Source of the DNA: Chthoniobacter sp.
Lineage (GTDB): Bacteria; Verrucomicrobiota; Verrucomicrobiia; Chthoniobacterales; Chthoniobacteraceae
DNA: 32,159 bases
Assembly: GCA_025352865.1 (NCBI GenBank)
Contig: JANXSB010000095.1
Coordinates: forward strand, 1-32,159
Direction of reading: 5' to 3'
Part shown: positions 14,851 to 23,516 of the stretch, in pieces
Numbering within the stretch: the stretch's first letter is position 1
Layout of the letters: the number at the start of each line of letters is the position of its first letter
Made by a program: the position numbers and the translations under genes
Notes under the pieces: model-generated
The model's database searches: none
Seen by the model: only the letters and a program-made list of their open reading frames with translations
What the model was told of the DNA's origin: nothing

Positions 14851-17511
14851 TCAGTTGAGGAAAACGAACTCGTTGGAATTCAAGATCACGCGGCAGAGAT
14901 TGGCAAGGCCGTGCTGCTGCGCGTAGTCGGTGAATTCGGTTTGCTCGGCGGGCGTGGGCGCGCGACCGAGCGCGAGGGTGCAGGCGGTTTTGATTTGCGC
15001 GTCGAGGTCGGGCGCACTGGTTTTCACGCGCTCGGCGAAAAGCTCGGCGTGGCGCGTGAGGAAGGCGCTGTTCCAAAGCGCGAGCGCCTGCTGGACGGTG
15101 ACGCTGGCGTTGCGCGCGGGGGCGAGTTGATCGCCGGCGGGGCAGTCGAGCGCGTCCATGAAGGGATCGGGCAGCGTGCGGAAGAGAAAGCGATAGACAC
15201 TGCGCCGACGGCCCGCGGTGGAGTTCACGTCGAACTTCGCGTAATCGACGCGCGGAGTGACGTGGATACCGGGTTGCAAGTCGAACTGGCGATCCGACGG
15301 GCCGCCCGCGCGGAGGTCGAGCTGGCCGGAGATCGCGAGCACGGTGTCGCGGATGGATTCGGCGTCGAGACGCGTGCGGTTCATGTGGGCGAGGAAAATG
15401 TTGTCCACATCCGCGTCGCCATTTTTCGCGGTGCTTTGCCGGTACGTGGCGCTCGTAACGATCAGGCGGTGCAACGCTTTCAGCGAGCCGTGCGCTTCAT
15501 CACGAAACCACACGGCGAGCCAGTCGAGCAGTTCGGGATGCGACGGCGCGGAGCCCATGCGCCCGAAGTCATTCGGCGTGGCGACGAGGCCGCGACCGAA
15601 GTGCAGGTGCCAGACGCGGTTCACGATCGAGCGCCAGGTCAGCGCGTTCTCCGGCGCGGTCAGCCAGTGCGCGAGTGCGGCGCGGCGCGCGCCTTCGTCG
15701 GCGGTGTTGGCAAAGCGCGCGGGCAGCGCGGCGAGGCATGAGAGCGCGCCGGGTTCGGCGGCTTCGCGCGGCTGGGTGATTTCGCCGCGATTCAATCGAA
15801 AGATCGGGCGAGGCCCGCCGGATGGTTTCAATGCGCCGTCGGGCTCGAACTCGCTCGCGGCGGCATAGACGAGCGACGGCGCGGGCAGCGCCGCGATGTC
15901 GCGAGGGATTTTTTCTTTCAGCAAAAACGCGGCGAGTGCGGCGCGTTGATCGTCGGTGCGCTCGGTGCTCGCGAGGATCGTCACGATTTCCGGCGGCACG
16001 CCGGCGAGCACCGGCGTTGCGGCATCCGTGACCGCGAGGCGCAGGCGTCCGATGAGGTGACCGTCGCCGTGGAGTTGCTTGAGCACGAACGTGACGGTCG
16101 TGCCGTTTGCAACGTGCAGTTTTTCCTTCAACTCGAAGACCGCGCGATGCGCTTCGCCCTCGCGCGGGTGGATGCCCCACGCGGTCTTTTCGTTGCGGTC
16201 GAGCGCGTGGGCGATGGTCCATTGGTCCTGGTTGAAATCGGCGGACGGGTTCGCGAGCGCGAGTTCACGCGCGGCGTTTGCGCCGGGCTCGAAGGCGAGC
16301 ACTTGGAATTCGCTCAGGTGCAGGTTGCCGTTGTTGCTTTGCCGACCGGGGCCGTGATGCGGGAGCGAATCGTCGGGGAGGACTTCGAGGCGGACGGCGG
16401 TGAGGTCGCCGGGCGGCAGCGCGGCGGTGATCGTATAGACATCGAGCGCGGGCACGGGGCCGCTCGCGAGCAGCGAACTGTCGGGCTGGCGCGTGAGTAT
16501 TGCGCCGCCGGTGGAGACAAAGGTCTGCGGTTCGAGCACGCGCCACGCGACTTCGCGCGCGGCGATGGTGCGCGCGAGTTCCGCGACTTCGCGCTGCGTT
16601 TCCGCGGCGAGCAGGATCGCGCGGTCGCCGCGCTCGGCTGCACTTTTCAAACGGAGGAGTTGCTGCCGGCGCGCGTGGATTTTCGGGTCGGTGTCGTAGG
16701 CGCGGTTCGCGCGATCGACACCGGCGAAGACCGCTTGCAGCGCGTAGTAGTCGCGCTGCGGGATGGGATCGAATTTGTGATCGTGGCAGCGGGCGCAATG
16801 CACGGTCGTGCTCGTGAAAGTCGCCATGACCGTCGTGAGCATGTCGTCGCGGTCGAGGTAGCGGGCGATCTGCCGGTCGCGGGTGTCCTCGCGGATGTCG
16901 CGCAGCGAGCTTTCATCCCACGGCCCGGCGGCGAGAAAACCAAGCGCGACCGTGGCCTGCGGATCGTCGGGAAAAAGCACGTCGCCCGCGACCTGCTCCT
17001 CGACGAAACGGGGGTAGGGTTTGTCCGCATTGAGCGCGGCGATGAGGTAGTCGCGGTAAGGCCACGCGTTTTCGCGGATGCGGTCCTGGTCGTTGCCGTG
17101 GGTTTCGGCGAAATGCGCGGCGTCCATCCAGTGCCGCGCCCAGCGCTCGCCGTGGCGCGGGGAGGCGAGGAGGCGGTCGGTGAGTTGCTCATAGGACGGA
17201 TGGGACGGATGGGACGAATCGACGAACGCTTCGACCTCCGCGGGCGTCGGCGGCAGGCCGGTGAGATCGAACGACACGCGGCGGATTAGCGTGCGCGGAT
17301 CCGCCTCCGGCGAAGGCGCGAGGCCGTGCTCCGCGAGCTTCGCGCGGATGAAGGCGTCGATGGGATTGGCGGGCTGCGGGTCGGATGGGAAGGCGGGGAC
17401 GGTGACGCGCGGGAGCGGTTGAATCGCCCACCAGTTTTTCTTTTCCACCGCGTCCTCCGCGGTGGCGAACGTGGCGAAAAGAAAGAGCGCGGTGAGGACG
17501 AGTGGTTTCAT
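14851..17511 (-). CDS. DUF1549-DUF1553 protein lacking the N-terminal cytochrome domain (886 aa)
   Basis: The ATG at 17511 gives MKPLVLTALFLFATFATAED, a clean signal peptide; the longer open frame upstream lacks such a start. DUF1549 begins almost at once (NPIDAFIRAKLAEHG, FDLTGLPPTPAEVEAFVD, SPRHGERWARHWMDAAHFAETHG) and ends with the haem-type CARCHDHKFDP. A middle beta-rich region (NGNLHLSEFQVLAFEPGANA, EKTAWGIHPREG) again resembles a lectin-like domain. DUF1553 follows (NRVWHLHFGRGLVATPNDFGRMGS, LDAESIRDTVLAISGQLDLR). The N-terminal C-x2-CH domain present in the paralog at 10611-13409 is absent, so the two may divide labour in electron transfer. It is first in the minus-strand operon. It contains a 9-bp tandem repeat coding SHPSHPSY. 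Confidence 0.92.
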   Translation of the reverse strand: MKPLVLTALFLFATFATAEDAVEKKNWWAIQPLPRVTVPAFPSDPQPANPIDAFIRAKLAEHGLAPSPEADPRTLIRRVSFDLTGLPPTPAEVEAFVDSSHPSHPSYEQLTDRLLASPRHGERWARHWMDAAHFAETHGNDQDRIRENAWPYRDYLIAALNADKPYPRFVEEQVAGDVLFPDDPQATVALGFLAAGPWDESSLRDIREDTRDRQIARYLDRDDMLTTVMATFTSTTVHCARCHDHKFDPIPQRDYYALQAVFAGVDRANRAYDTDPKIHARRQQLLRLKSAAERGDRAILLAAETQREVAELARTIAAREVAWRVLEPQTFVSTGGAILTRQPDSSLLASGPVPALDVYTITAALPPGDLTAVRLEVLPDDSLPHHGPGRQSNNGNLHLSEFQVLAFEPGANAARELALANPSADFNQDQWTIAHALDRNEKTAWGIHPREGEAHRAVFELKEKLHVANGTTVTFVLKQLHGDGHLIGRLRLAVTDAATPVLAGVPPEIVTILASTERTDDQRAALAAFLLKEKIPRDIAALPAPSLVYAAASEFEPDGALKPSGGPRPIFRLNRGEITQPREAAEPGALSCLAALPARFANTADEGARRAALAHWLTAPENALTWRSIVNRVWHLHFGRGLVATPNDFGRMGSAPSHPELLDWLAVWFRDEAHGSLKALHRLIVTSATYRQSTAKNGDADVDNIFLAHMNRTRLDAESIRDTVLAISGQLDLRAGGPSDRQFDLQPGIHVTPRVDYAKFDVNSTAGRRRSVYRFLFRTLPDPFMDALDCPAGDQLAPARNASVTVQQALALWNSAFLTRHAELFAERVKTSAPDLDAQIKTACTLALGRAPTPAEQTEFTDYAQQHGLANLCRVILNSNEFVFLN
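17188..17218 (-). repeat. 9-bp tandem repeat coding SHP SHP SYE in the DUF1549 region
   Basis: On the minus strand the core TCCCATCCG recurs with a 9-bp period, encoding a Ser-His-Pro tripeptide twice and then Ser-Tyr-Glu. It lies between the conserved EAFVDS and LTDRLLASP segments, the same place as the repeat in the paralogous gene at 12756-12796. Confidence 0.7.
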
Positions 17512-17812
17512 CTCGGGGGACGGTGGGTTCACCCGGGAGATTGAACGGGAATTAGGGTGTGCGGGAAAATAGTTTCCGCATCCCGATGCGGTGATCGGCA
17601 AAAGGGGGAAACGGAATGACGGATTTTGCCAAATTAACGGAAGGGGATTTGGGGGTCGGAGGATTTGCGTGGCGTCCCGCCCGCCGCGCCCACGCCCACT
17701 TTCGTCAGCGTGAAGCCCACGCCGGAGACGAGGCCATTCACCGCGCCCGTGCCGAGTGCCGCGCCGGGCCATATCGGTTGCGGCCCTGGGACTTCCATGC
17801 GAGCAATCGCTT
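17512..17812. other. Divergent intergenic region between the DUF1549/DUF1553 operon and the CotH-like gene
   Basis: This 301-bp region should carry promoters for both directions. The segment 17540-17640 is locally A+T-richer, but I see no confident -35/-10 pair. A 54-codon minus-strand frame (17634-17798, starting MEVPGPQPIWPG) is Gly/Val-rich and has no recognised family; I do not call it a gene. No terminator-like hairpin was seen. Confidence 0.45.
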
Positions 17813-20800
17813 GTGAATACTTCCCCTCGCCGAACGCGCATTTTTTGCCTCGTCCTGTCACTCCTGCTGGCGTGCTGCGGAACGGCGCGGGCGCAGACCG
17901 TTTATATCTCCGAGTTTCTCGCGGAGAATCAGACCAATACCAAGGTCGATGAGGACGGGGATCATTCCGACTGGCTGGAGATTTGGAACTCCGGCACGAC
18001 CGCCGTCAGCCTCAATGGGTGGTATCTCACGGACAGCTTCAGCAACCTGCACAAATGGCAATTCCCGGTCACCACACCCGCCGTGACCCTGGGGGCGAAT
18101 GGGCGCCTGCTCATCTTTGCCTCGAACAAGGATCGCAAGCTCTCCGTCACGAAGCTCCATACCAATTTCAAGCTCAGCAAAAGCGCCGGGAGTTATCTCG
18201 CCCTTGTCCATCCCGACGGCCTGACTATCGAGCATGCCTACAATGGCTATCCCCAGCAGGTGCAGGACATCTCCTATGGCTTGCCCTCGCTCACGAGTAG
18301 CCAGAATTTCATCGCCGTCGGAGCCGCGGGAAAAGCCAAAGTGCCGACTTCGGCTGCGGACATGCCGACGGGCGCGGCGGGTTGGAATTCGATCGCCTAT
18401 GACGACAGCGCCTGGCAGGCCGGGGCGACGGGTTTCGGCTATGACACGGTGGGAAGTTACGGAACCCTGATCGGTGCGGGGGGCAACCTCCAGGCGACGA
18501 TGTACCAGCACAATAACACCGCGCTGATCCGCATCCCTTTCACCGTGGCCAATGCGGCGCAGATCACGGCGCTGACCCTCAAGATGAAATATGACGACGG
18601 CTTTATCTGCTACCTCAATGGGACACAGATCGCCTCCAACCTCTCGAATGGCAACCTATGGAACTCCTCGGCCCTTGTGGATCGCAACGGTGTCCTGGTG
18701 TCGAGCTTTGAAACTTACACGCCCGCCAATGCGCAGACCTTCCTGGTGAACGGGACCAATGTGCTGGCCTTTCATTTTCAGAACTATAACAACGCGACCG
18801 ATACCGATTCCTTTGGCACAGCCAATGGCTCGCGGGCGCTCTGTCTGCCGACACTCGATGGCGTCCTCAACCTCGGGCTCGGTGCTCCCACCTACCTCGC
18901 CACCACCACCCCGGGCGCGGCCAATGGGGCGGCGCTCGCGGCCCTCGGCCCGGTCGTCACCCAGACCACGAACTCGGTTCTCACGCGCCCGGTGGGCGAT
19001 GCCGCCAGTGCGCCGATCACCATTACCGCCAAGGTATCCACGACGATCAACGCGCTCACTGCGTCCAATCCGGTGAAGCTCTATTACCGGGTGATGTTCA
19101 ACGCCGAAACCAGCGTGGTGATGAAAGACGATGGCATCGCGCCGGACGTCACGGCGGGCGATCATATCTACACGGCGCTGCTCCCGACGGTGAATGCCGG
19201 CACCGCGCAAATGATCCGTTGGCGGGTCGAGGCGCGCGACACGGCCAACACCGCAGGCACTGACCCGCCTTATAGAAACACGGCCGACAACGACCAATAC
19301 TACGGCACCGTGACCCAGGACACGATCACCACATCGCAACTGCCGATACTCCATTGGTTCCTGCCGGCGGCGTCTGTTACTCCGACTTACCTGCCCGGCA
19401 CGAGCGGCGGGTGCCGGTGCTCGTTTTTCTATGTCGAGCGCAATGACGATGGCACCTACCGGCCCGGGGTCTTCTACGATAACGTGCAGGTCGATCTGCA
19501 TGGCCAGTCCACCTCGGGCTTCCCGGTCAATAAGAAGAGCCATGATGTCAATTTCAGCCAAGACAACCAGTTCACCTGGAAGACCGGGGTGCGCGCGGCG
19601 GCGTCGATCAACCTGCTGACCAATTACGCCGACAAGGCGAAAGTCCGCAACACCCTAGCCTATGAAGCATGGGCCGGGGCGGGCCACATCGCCTCGCATT
19701 TCTCGATCCCGCTCCGCGTGCAGCAGAACGGAGCCTTCTGGGGGATCTATGACCTGACCGAAAATGGGAGCAGTGACTTTCTCCAGCGTGTGGGCCTGGA
19801 TCAGAACGGCGCGCTCTACAAGATGTACGATACCTTTTCGGACGGGGGGAGTTCGGCGGAGAAAAAGACGGGCGAACCCATCACCGACAAGAGCGATCTG
19901 GCAGCCATGGAGACGGCGATGGATACGGTGAACACGCTCGCCAGCCGCCGGCTTTATGGCTTCGACAAGATCGACATACCCACGATGGTCAACTACCTGG
20001 CCGTCAATGACCTGATCGAGAACAACGATCAGGGTCATAAAAACTGCTATATCTACCGCGATACCTATGGTTCGGGGGAATGGTCCATCCTGCCGTGGGA
20101 TCAGGATCTGGCATTCGGGCATACATGGACGGGCGGGAAGGGCTACTTTGATGACGAGATAGACGCCCAGCGCCCTCTCCGCAACGGTGCGGACAACCGG
20201 CTCAAAGAACTCGTCTGGCAGTCTCCCGAAATGAACGCGATGTATGTGCGCCGCCTGCGGACGCTGATGGACAAATACCTCATCTCCGCCAATGCCACTA
20301 CCGGCCCGTGGGAGACACGCATCAATCAGCTAGTGAATCAGATGGACCCGCCCGCCGCCGGAACCAACTCGGATGCGTATCTGGACATGCTGAAGTGGGG
20401 TTACTGGCTCGATGCCGGCGGCGGGGCTCAGCAAGGTGTCGGCGTATTTACAAACGACCATAGCATCCGCCCACAGGCCACGCGCATCCTCAGCGCTAAC
20501 CCGACTCCGCCTTATCCGTCCGCGAATCCTTATGACCAATTCGGCTACACCAGCATCCCGGCCTTTATCCCCGGCCGTCGGCAGTATCTCTACACGCTGG
20601 ATCCCACCAGCGGCGGCGTTCCCATTCCTGCCGCGCAGGCGGCCGCGCCTTCGGGTCTGGTCTTTGAGCAGGTGGAGTTTAACCCGGCCTCCGGCAACCA
20701 GGAGCAGGAGTATTTCATCCTGCGCAATAACAGCGCGGACTACATCGACATCTCGGGATGGAAGATCACCGGCGCGGTGAGTTACACCTTCCGCGGCGGC

Positions 20801-22018
20801 ACGGTTATTCCGCCTTTCACCTCCGGCAGCGCCATCACCGCCACGGGCGATGTCCATGCGGGCCGGCTGCACGTCGCGCGGAATCCGGGCCAGTTCCGGC
20901 TGCGCACGGCCAGCCCTAAGGCCGGCGAATACCGTCTCGTCGTCGGCCCTTATTCCGGCCAGCTCTCGGCCCGCGGCGAGACGGTCAATCTCGTCATCCC
21001 CGGAGCCACGCCCGCGCAGGATGTGATCGCCGCGACCACGACCTATGCCGGCACACCCACCGCCGGGCAAAACGCCCTGCGCGTCACCGAGCTGAACTTT
21101 AACCCCACCGCACCCACCGCCGCCGAACTCGCCGCGCTGCCCGGCGTGCAGGCGACTGACTTTAAGTTCATCGAACTGCTCAATACGGGAGTGACGCCGC
21201 TCAATATCGGCGGGGCCAGTTTTAGCAATGGCGTCCTCTTTACTTTCCCCGCCAACTTCACCCTGCAGGCGGGACAGCGTTGTGTCGTCGTCGAGCTCGC
21301 GGCGGCCTATAACCTCCGCTATGGCGGCTCGGGCGCGGTTGTCGCTGGCCAGTGGGACGGCAATCTCAGCGGCAATGGCGAAACCATCCAGCTTCTTGAT
21401 TCGGTCGGTGAATCCGTGCTGCAATTCACCTATGACCCGCTGTGGTTCGGCGTGCCCACACCGGGCAACCCATCCGTGCTGATTCCCGCAACCGGTTACT
21501 CGCTCGTGACCCGCACCAGCAGCCCGGCGTGGGATGGCTACGATACACCCACAAACTGGGCGCTCTCCGACACCGCCGGAGGCACTCCCGGCACGGGCGA
21601 GACCACCTTTGCGAATGTCTATGTCGGCTGGCGCAAGAGTTACTTTTCCGCCGCCGAGGAAACCAATCCCAACCTCTCGGGAGTGGCGGCCGACGCGGAC
21701 GGCGACGGGCGCATTAACTTCGAGGAGTTCGCCTTTGGTGGAAATCCCCGCGTCATGGAAGGCAAACCCATCCCGGCAACCTCCATCGTCAACGTCGGAG
21801 GCCTGAACTACCTCGCCATTACCTATGACCGCCGCCACCACACACTGGATGCCACCTTTACGGTCGAGGTGAGCAATGATCTCAGCACCTGGACGCCCGT
21901 GGATTTTCCCATCGGCAGTGTCACCGATCTCGGCAATGGCATGGAGCGCGTGACTTACCGCGACAGCCAGCCCGCCGGCACCGGCCAGCGCTTTCTCCGC
22001 GCCCGCGCCACGCGGTAG
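17813..22018 (+). CDS. Giant secreted CotH-kinase and lamin-tail-domain protein (1401 aa)
   Basis: A GTG at 17813 gives VNTSPRRTRIFCLVLSLLLA with a signal peptide ending near GTARAQ; the in-frame ATG at 17756 would add 19 polar residues and is less likely. Order of domains: lamin-tail domain (VYISEFLAENQTN, DWLEIWNSG, LNGWYLTD); a jelly-roll domain (YDDSAWQAGATGFGYD, KYDDGFICYLNGTQI); an Ig-like segment; a CotH kinase domain with NDQ (Asp739) and WDQDLAFG (Asp763/Asp765), matching CotH catalytic and metal sites; two further lamin-tail-like domains (EQVEFNP, VTELNFNP...FIELLNTG); and a C-terminal DADGDGRINFEEFAFGGNP calcium-binding motif typical of large Verrucomicrobiota surface proteins. CotH-type kinases phosphorylate proteins outside the cytoplasm. 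Substrate unknown. Confidence 0.9.
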   Translation: MNTSPRRTRIFCLVLSLLLACCGTARAQTVYISEFLAENQTNTKVDEDGDHSDWLEIWNSGTTAVSLNGWYLTDSFSNLHKWQFPVTTPAVTLGANGRLLIFASNKDRKLSVTKLHTNFKLSKSAGSYLALVHPDGLTIEHAYNGYPQQVQDISYGLPSLTSSQNFIAVGAAGKAKVPTSAADMPTGAAGWNSIAYDDSAWQAGATGFGYDTVGSYGTLIGAGGNLQATMYQHNNTALIRIPFTVANAAQITALTLKMKYDDGFICYLNGTQIASNLSNGNLWNSSALVDRNGVLVSSFETYTPANAQTFLVNGTNVLAFHFQNYNNATDTDSFGTANGSRALCLPTLDGVLNLGLGAPTYLATTTPGAANGAALAALGPVVTQTTNSVLTRPVGDAASAPITITAKVSTTINALTASNPVKLYYRVMFNAETSVVMKDDGIAPDVTAGDHIYTALLPTVNAGTAQMIRWRVEARDTANTAGTDPPYRNTADNDQYYGTVTQDTITTSQLPILHWFLPAASVTPTYLPGTSGGCRCSFFYVERNDDGTYRPGVFYDNVQVDLHGQSTSGFPVNKKSHDVNFSQDNQFTWKTGVRAAASINLLTNYADKAKVRNTLAYEAWAGAGHIASHFSIPLRVQQNGAFWGIYDLTENGSSDFLQRVGLDQNGALYKMYDTFSDGGSSAEKKTGEPITDKSDLAAMETAMDTVNTLASRRLYGFDKIDIPTMVNYLAVNDLIENNDQGHKNCYIYRDTYGSGEWSILPWDQDLAFGHTWTGGKGYFDDEIDAQRPLRNGADNRLKELVWQSPEMNAMYVRRLRTLMDKYLISANATTGPWETRINQLVNQMDPPAAGTNSDAYLDMLKWGYWLDAGGGAQQGVGVFTNDHSIRPQATRILSANPTPPYPSANPYDQFGYTSIPAFIPGRRQYLYTLDPTSGGVPIPAAQAAAPSGLVFEQVEFNPASGNQEQEYFILRNNSADYIDISGWKITGAVSYTFRGGTVIPPFTSGSAITATGDVHAGRLHVARNPGQFRLRTASPKAGEYRLVVGPYSGQLSARGETVNLVIPGATPAQDVIAATTTYAGTPTAGQNALRVTELNFNPTAPTAAELAALPGVQATDFKFIELLNTGVTPLNIGGASFSNGVLFTFPANFTLQAGQRCVVVELAAAYNLRYGGSGAVVAGQWDGNLSGNGETIQLLDSVGESVLQFTYDPLWFGVPTPGNPSVLIPATGYSLVTRTSSPAWDGYDTPTNWALSDTAGGTPGTGETTFANVYVGWRKSYFSAAEETNPNLSGVAADADGDGRINFEEFAFGGNPRVMEGKPIPATSIVNVGGLNYLAITYDRRHHTLDATFTVEVSNDLSTWTPVDFPIGSVTDLGNGMERVTYRDSQPAGTGQRFLRARATR

Positions 22019-22064
22019 GGCGGGCGGGAGAGCCGAGGGCACGCAATTCCCCGGCAATTCCTCC

Positions 22065-22080
22065 ACTGGGCAAGCCCAGT
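22065..22080. terminator. Weak hairpin between convergent genes
   Basis: ACTGGG (22065-22070) pairs with CCCAGT (22075-22080) around CAAG. It lies between the stop of the CotH-like gene and the stop of the response regulator. No T-run follows on either strand, so at best it is a weak bidirectional terminator. Confidence 0.35.
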
Positions 22081-22092
22081 ATAAGAACGCGG

Positions 22093-22560
22093 TCAGCGCA
22101 GTTTGCGGTCGATGTCGAGGAGGCTGGCGTTGAGATCCTCGAGTTTGAACGGCTTGAGGAGCACGGTGGCCTGGACCCGCCGGAAGAAGTGATCGACTTT
22201 GGTGTCGTTTTGGTGGCCGGTGATGAAGACGAAGCGGAGGCGGGCGGCGGGCCGGACTCGGGTGACGGCCCAATAGAACATCTCGCCGCCGACTTTGGGC
22301 ATCATCATGTCGCAGATGATGAGGTCGAAGGTTTCGCGCATGATGGCGCGGAGGCCTTCGGCACCGTTGCTCACTTCCGTTACTTTGTAGAAACGCGAGA
22401 CGAGGTAGTCGCGGATGACGTCGCGAAAATCCTGCTGGTCGTCGAGGAGCAGAACCTTGAGCGCGGGTGTGTCGCGCGGTGCTGGCGGCACGATGGCGGG
22501 CGCAGGGGGGCCGCCGGGGTCGAGGTCGATCGGTTCGTGGGTTTGGGCGCGGAGAATCAT
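22093..22560 (-). CDS. Single-domain response regulator (155 aa)
   Basis: After a roughly 30-residue Pro-rich N-terminal tail the protein is one receiver domain: VLLLDDQQDFRDVIRDYL with the acidic pair Asp40/Asp41, the phosphoacceptor Asp84 in LIICDMMMPKVGG, Thr114 in FVFITG and Lys136 in VLLKPF. All phosphorylation residues are present. There is no DNA-binding or enzymatic output domain, so it probably works by protein contact, like CheY or Spo0F. No histidine kinase lies in the window. The ATG at 22560 is chosen; an in-frame start 16 codons upstream is possible. Confidence 0.93.
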   Translation of the reverse strand: MILRAQTHEPIDLDPGGPPAPAIVPPAPRDTPALKVLLLDDQQDFRDVIRDYLVSRFYKVTEVSNGAEGLRAIMRETFDLIICDMMMPKVGGEMFYWAVTRVRPAARLRFVFITGHQNDTKVDHFFRRVQATVLLKPFKLEDLNASLLDIDRKLR

Positions 22561-22636
22561 CGGGAATTCTACGGATTGAGGTAGCAACGGGGATGCCAGC
22601 GAGGGCATCCATCGGGCCAAATCCGGTGTTCCGGGA

Positions 22637-22669
22637 AAAAAAGAAGCGCGATCATTGCTGATCGCGCTG
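22637..22669 (-). terminator. Intrinsic terminator of the secreted-protein gene at 22791-23249
   Basis: On the minus strand a perfect 10-bp stem (AGCGCGATCA / TGATCGCGCT, arms at 22669-22660 and 22655-22646) closed by a four-base loop is followed by TCTTTTTTT (T-run at 22643-22637). This is a textbook Rho-independent terminator. It separates the secreted-protein gene from the downstream response regulator, which must have its own promoter. Confidence 0.88.
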
Positions 22670-22790
22670 CGGAGGCCGGGGAACGGAACTTGGGTTGTGG
22701 GTGAAGGTGGGTTCCTGGCTCGCAGCAAGACATTATGCAGCATGCGTGCCAGCGGGTTGGGCGGTTGCGGGAAAATTTCGGCGACGGGGT

Positions 22791-23249
22791 TTAGAGGCCG
22801 AGCCGGTTCAGGGCGGTGACGGTGGCGGCGTCGAGGCCGGAGGCGGCGGTCCAGACGATGAAAAGGTTGTGCCCTTTGTCGTAGGTTGCAAAGGCGGTTT
22901 TGTCGTTGCGGTGCCAGTGACGGAAGGAACCCCGCCAGCCGTCGTCCCACCAGCCGGATTTGTTGCCGCTGGCGTCGAGCGCGCCCTGGAGTTCGAGGTC
23001 GGTGAAAGGCGCGCCGGTTTGCTTTTTCACGAGCGCATAGGCGGCGACATCGGCGTCGAAGCCGATCTGGAGATTCTGCGTGGCGCTGCGATAGACGTAG
23101 CTGGCGAATTTCGGGTTGGCGCCGCCGGCGATCGCCGTGAGGGGCTTTTTGTAGCGGGTGTCACATTCCGGTTTGGAGAGCCCGACCTGGGCGCGGGCGG
23201 CGGGCGGCAGGGCGAGCATGATGGGGATGAAAAAAGGGAGGAGTTTCAT
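22791..23249 (-). CDS. Secreted protein of unknown function (152 aa)
   Basis: The N-terminus MKLLPFFIPIMLALPPAARAQ is a clear Sec signal peptide. The mature part contains VGLSKPECDTRYKKPL near residue 22 and ANPKFASYVYRSATQNLQIGFD in the middle, then GWWDDGWRGSFRHWHRND and a final LNRLGL. The pattern of aromatic residues and alternating strands suggests a small beta-rich periplasmic domain. I do not recognise a family. It is a single-gene transcript ended by the strong terminator at 22637-22669. Confidence 0.82.
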   Translation of the reverse strand: MKLLPFFIPIMLALPPAARAQVGLSKPECDTRYKKPLTAIAGGANPKFASYVYRSATQNLQIGFDADVAAYALVKKQTGAPFTDLELQGALDASGNKSGWWDDGWRGSFRHWHRNDKTAFATYDKGHNLFIVWTAASGLDAATVTALNRLGL

Positions 23250-23428
23250 GGAGGCGCGAAATCGCCGGATCGTAGAGTGAAGGCGGAGGCCGTCAAGCGG
23301 TGCGCGCGGGCTCCGAACGCGCCGCGGAAAAGGTCGCGGAAATCTTTTCTAAGGAACCATTCCCCATGCGGTCACACCCTCCGAAGCAGCACCCGAAGCC
23401 AGCCCGCGAGCGCGCCGGAAAGGACAAA

Positions 23429-23452
23429 CAAACCCGGCGATTAACGGGTTTG
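23429..23452. promoter_or_regulatory. Hairpin in the leader of the right-hand DUF1501 operon
   Basis: CAAACCCG (23429-23436) and CGGGTTTG (23445-23452) are exact reverse complements around an eight-base loop, followed by ATTTTCCCC. It stands 64 bp before the DUF1501 start, with no plus-strand gene upstream. It may be a transcription attenuator in the operon leader or a protein-binding inverted repeat. On the minus strand it is followed by a T-rich stretch, but no minus-strand gene ends there. Confidence 0.45.
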
Positions 23453-23516
23453 ATTTTCCCCGGCGCACCGCTAGGATGCCGCCGTTCCCTTCACCAAAAT
23501 CAACCCACCGAAACTT

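Noticed and set aside
17634..17798. A 54-codon Gly/Val-rich minus-strand frame in the divergent gap
   Set aside because: No family, no start signal, and it lies where the promoters of both flanking genes are expected.
20330..22612. A minus-strand open frame of 760 codons opposite the CotH-like gene
   Set aside because: Low-complexity Gly/Arg/Val-rich product with no recognisable fold; the plus strand encodes lamin-tail domains and a calcium-binding motif.
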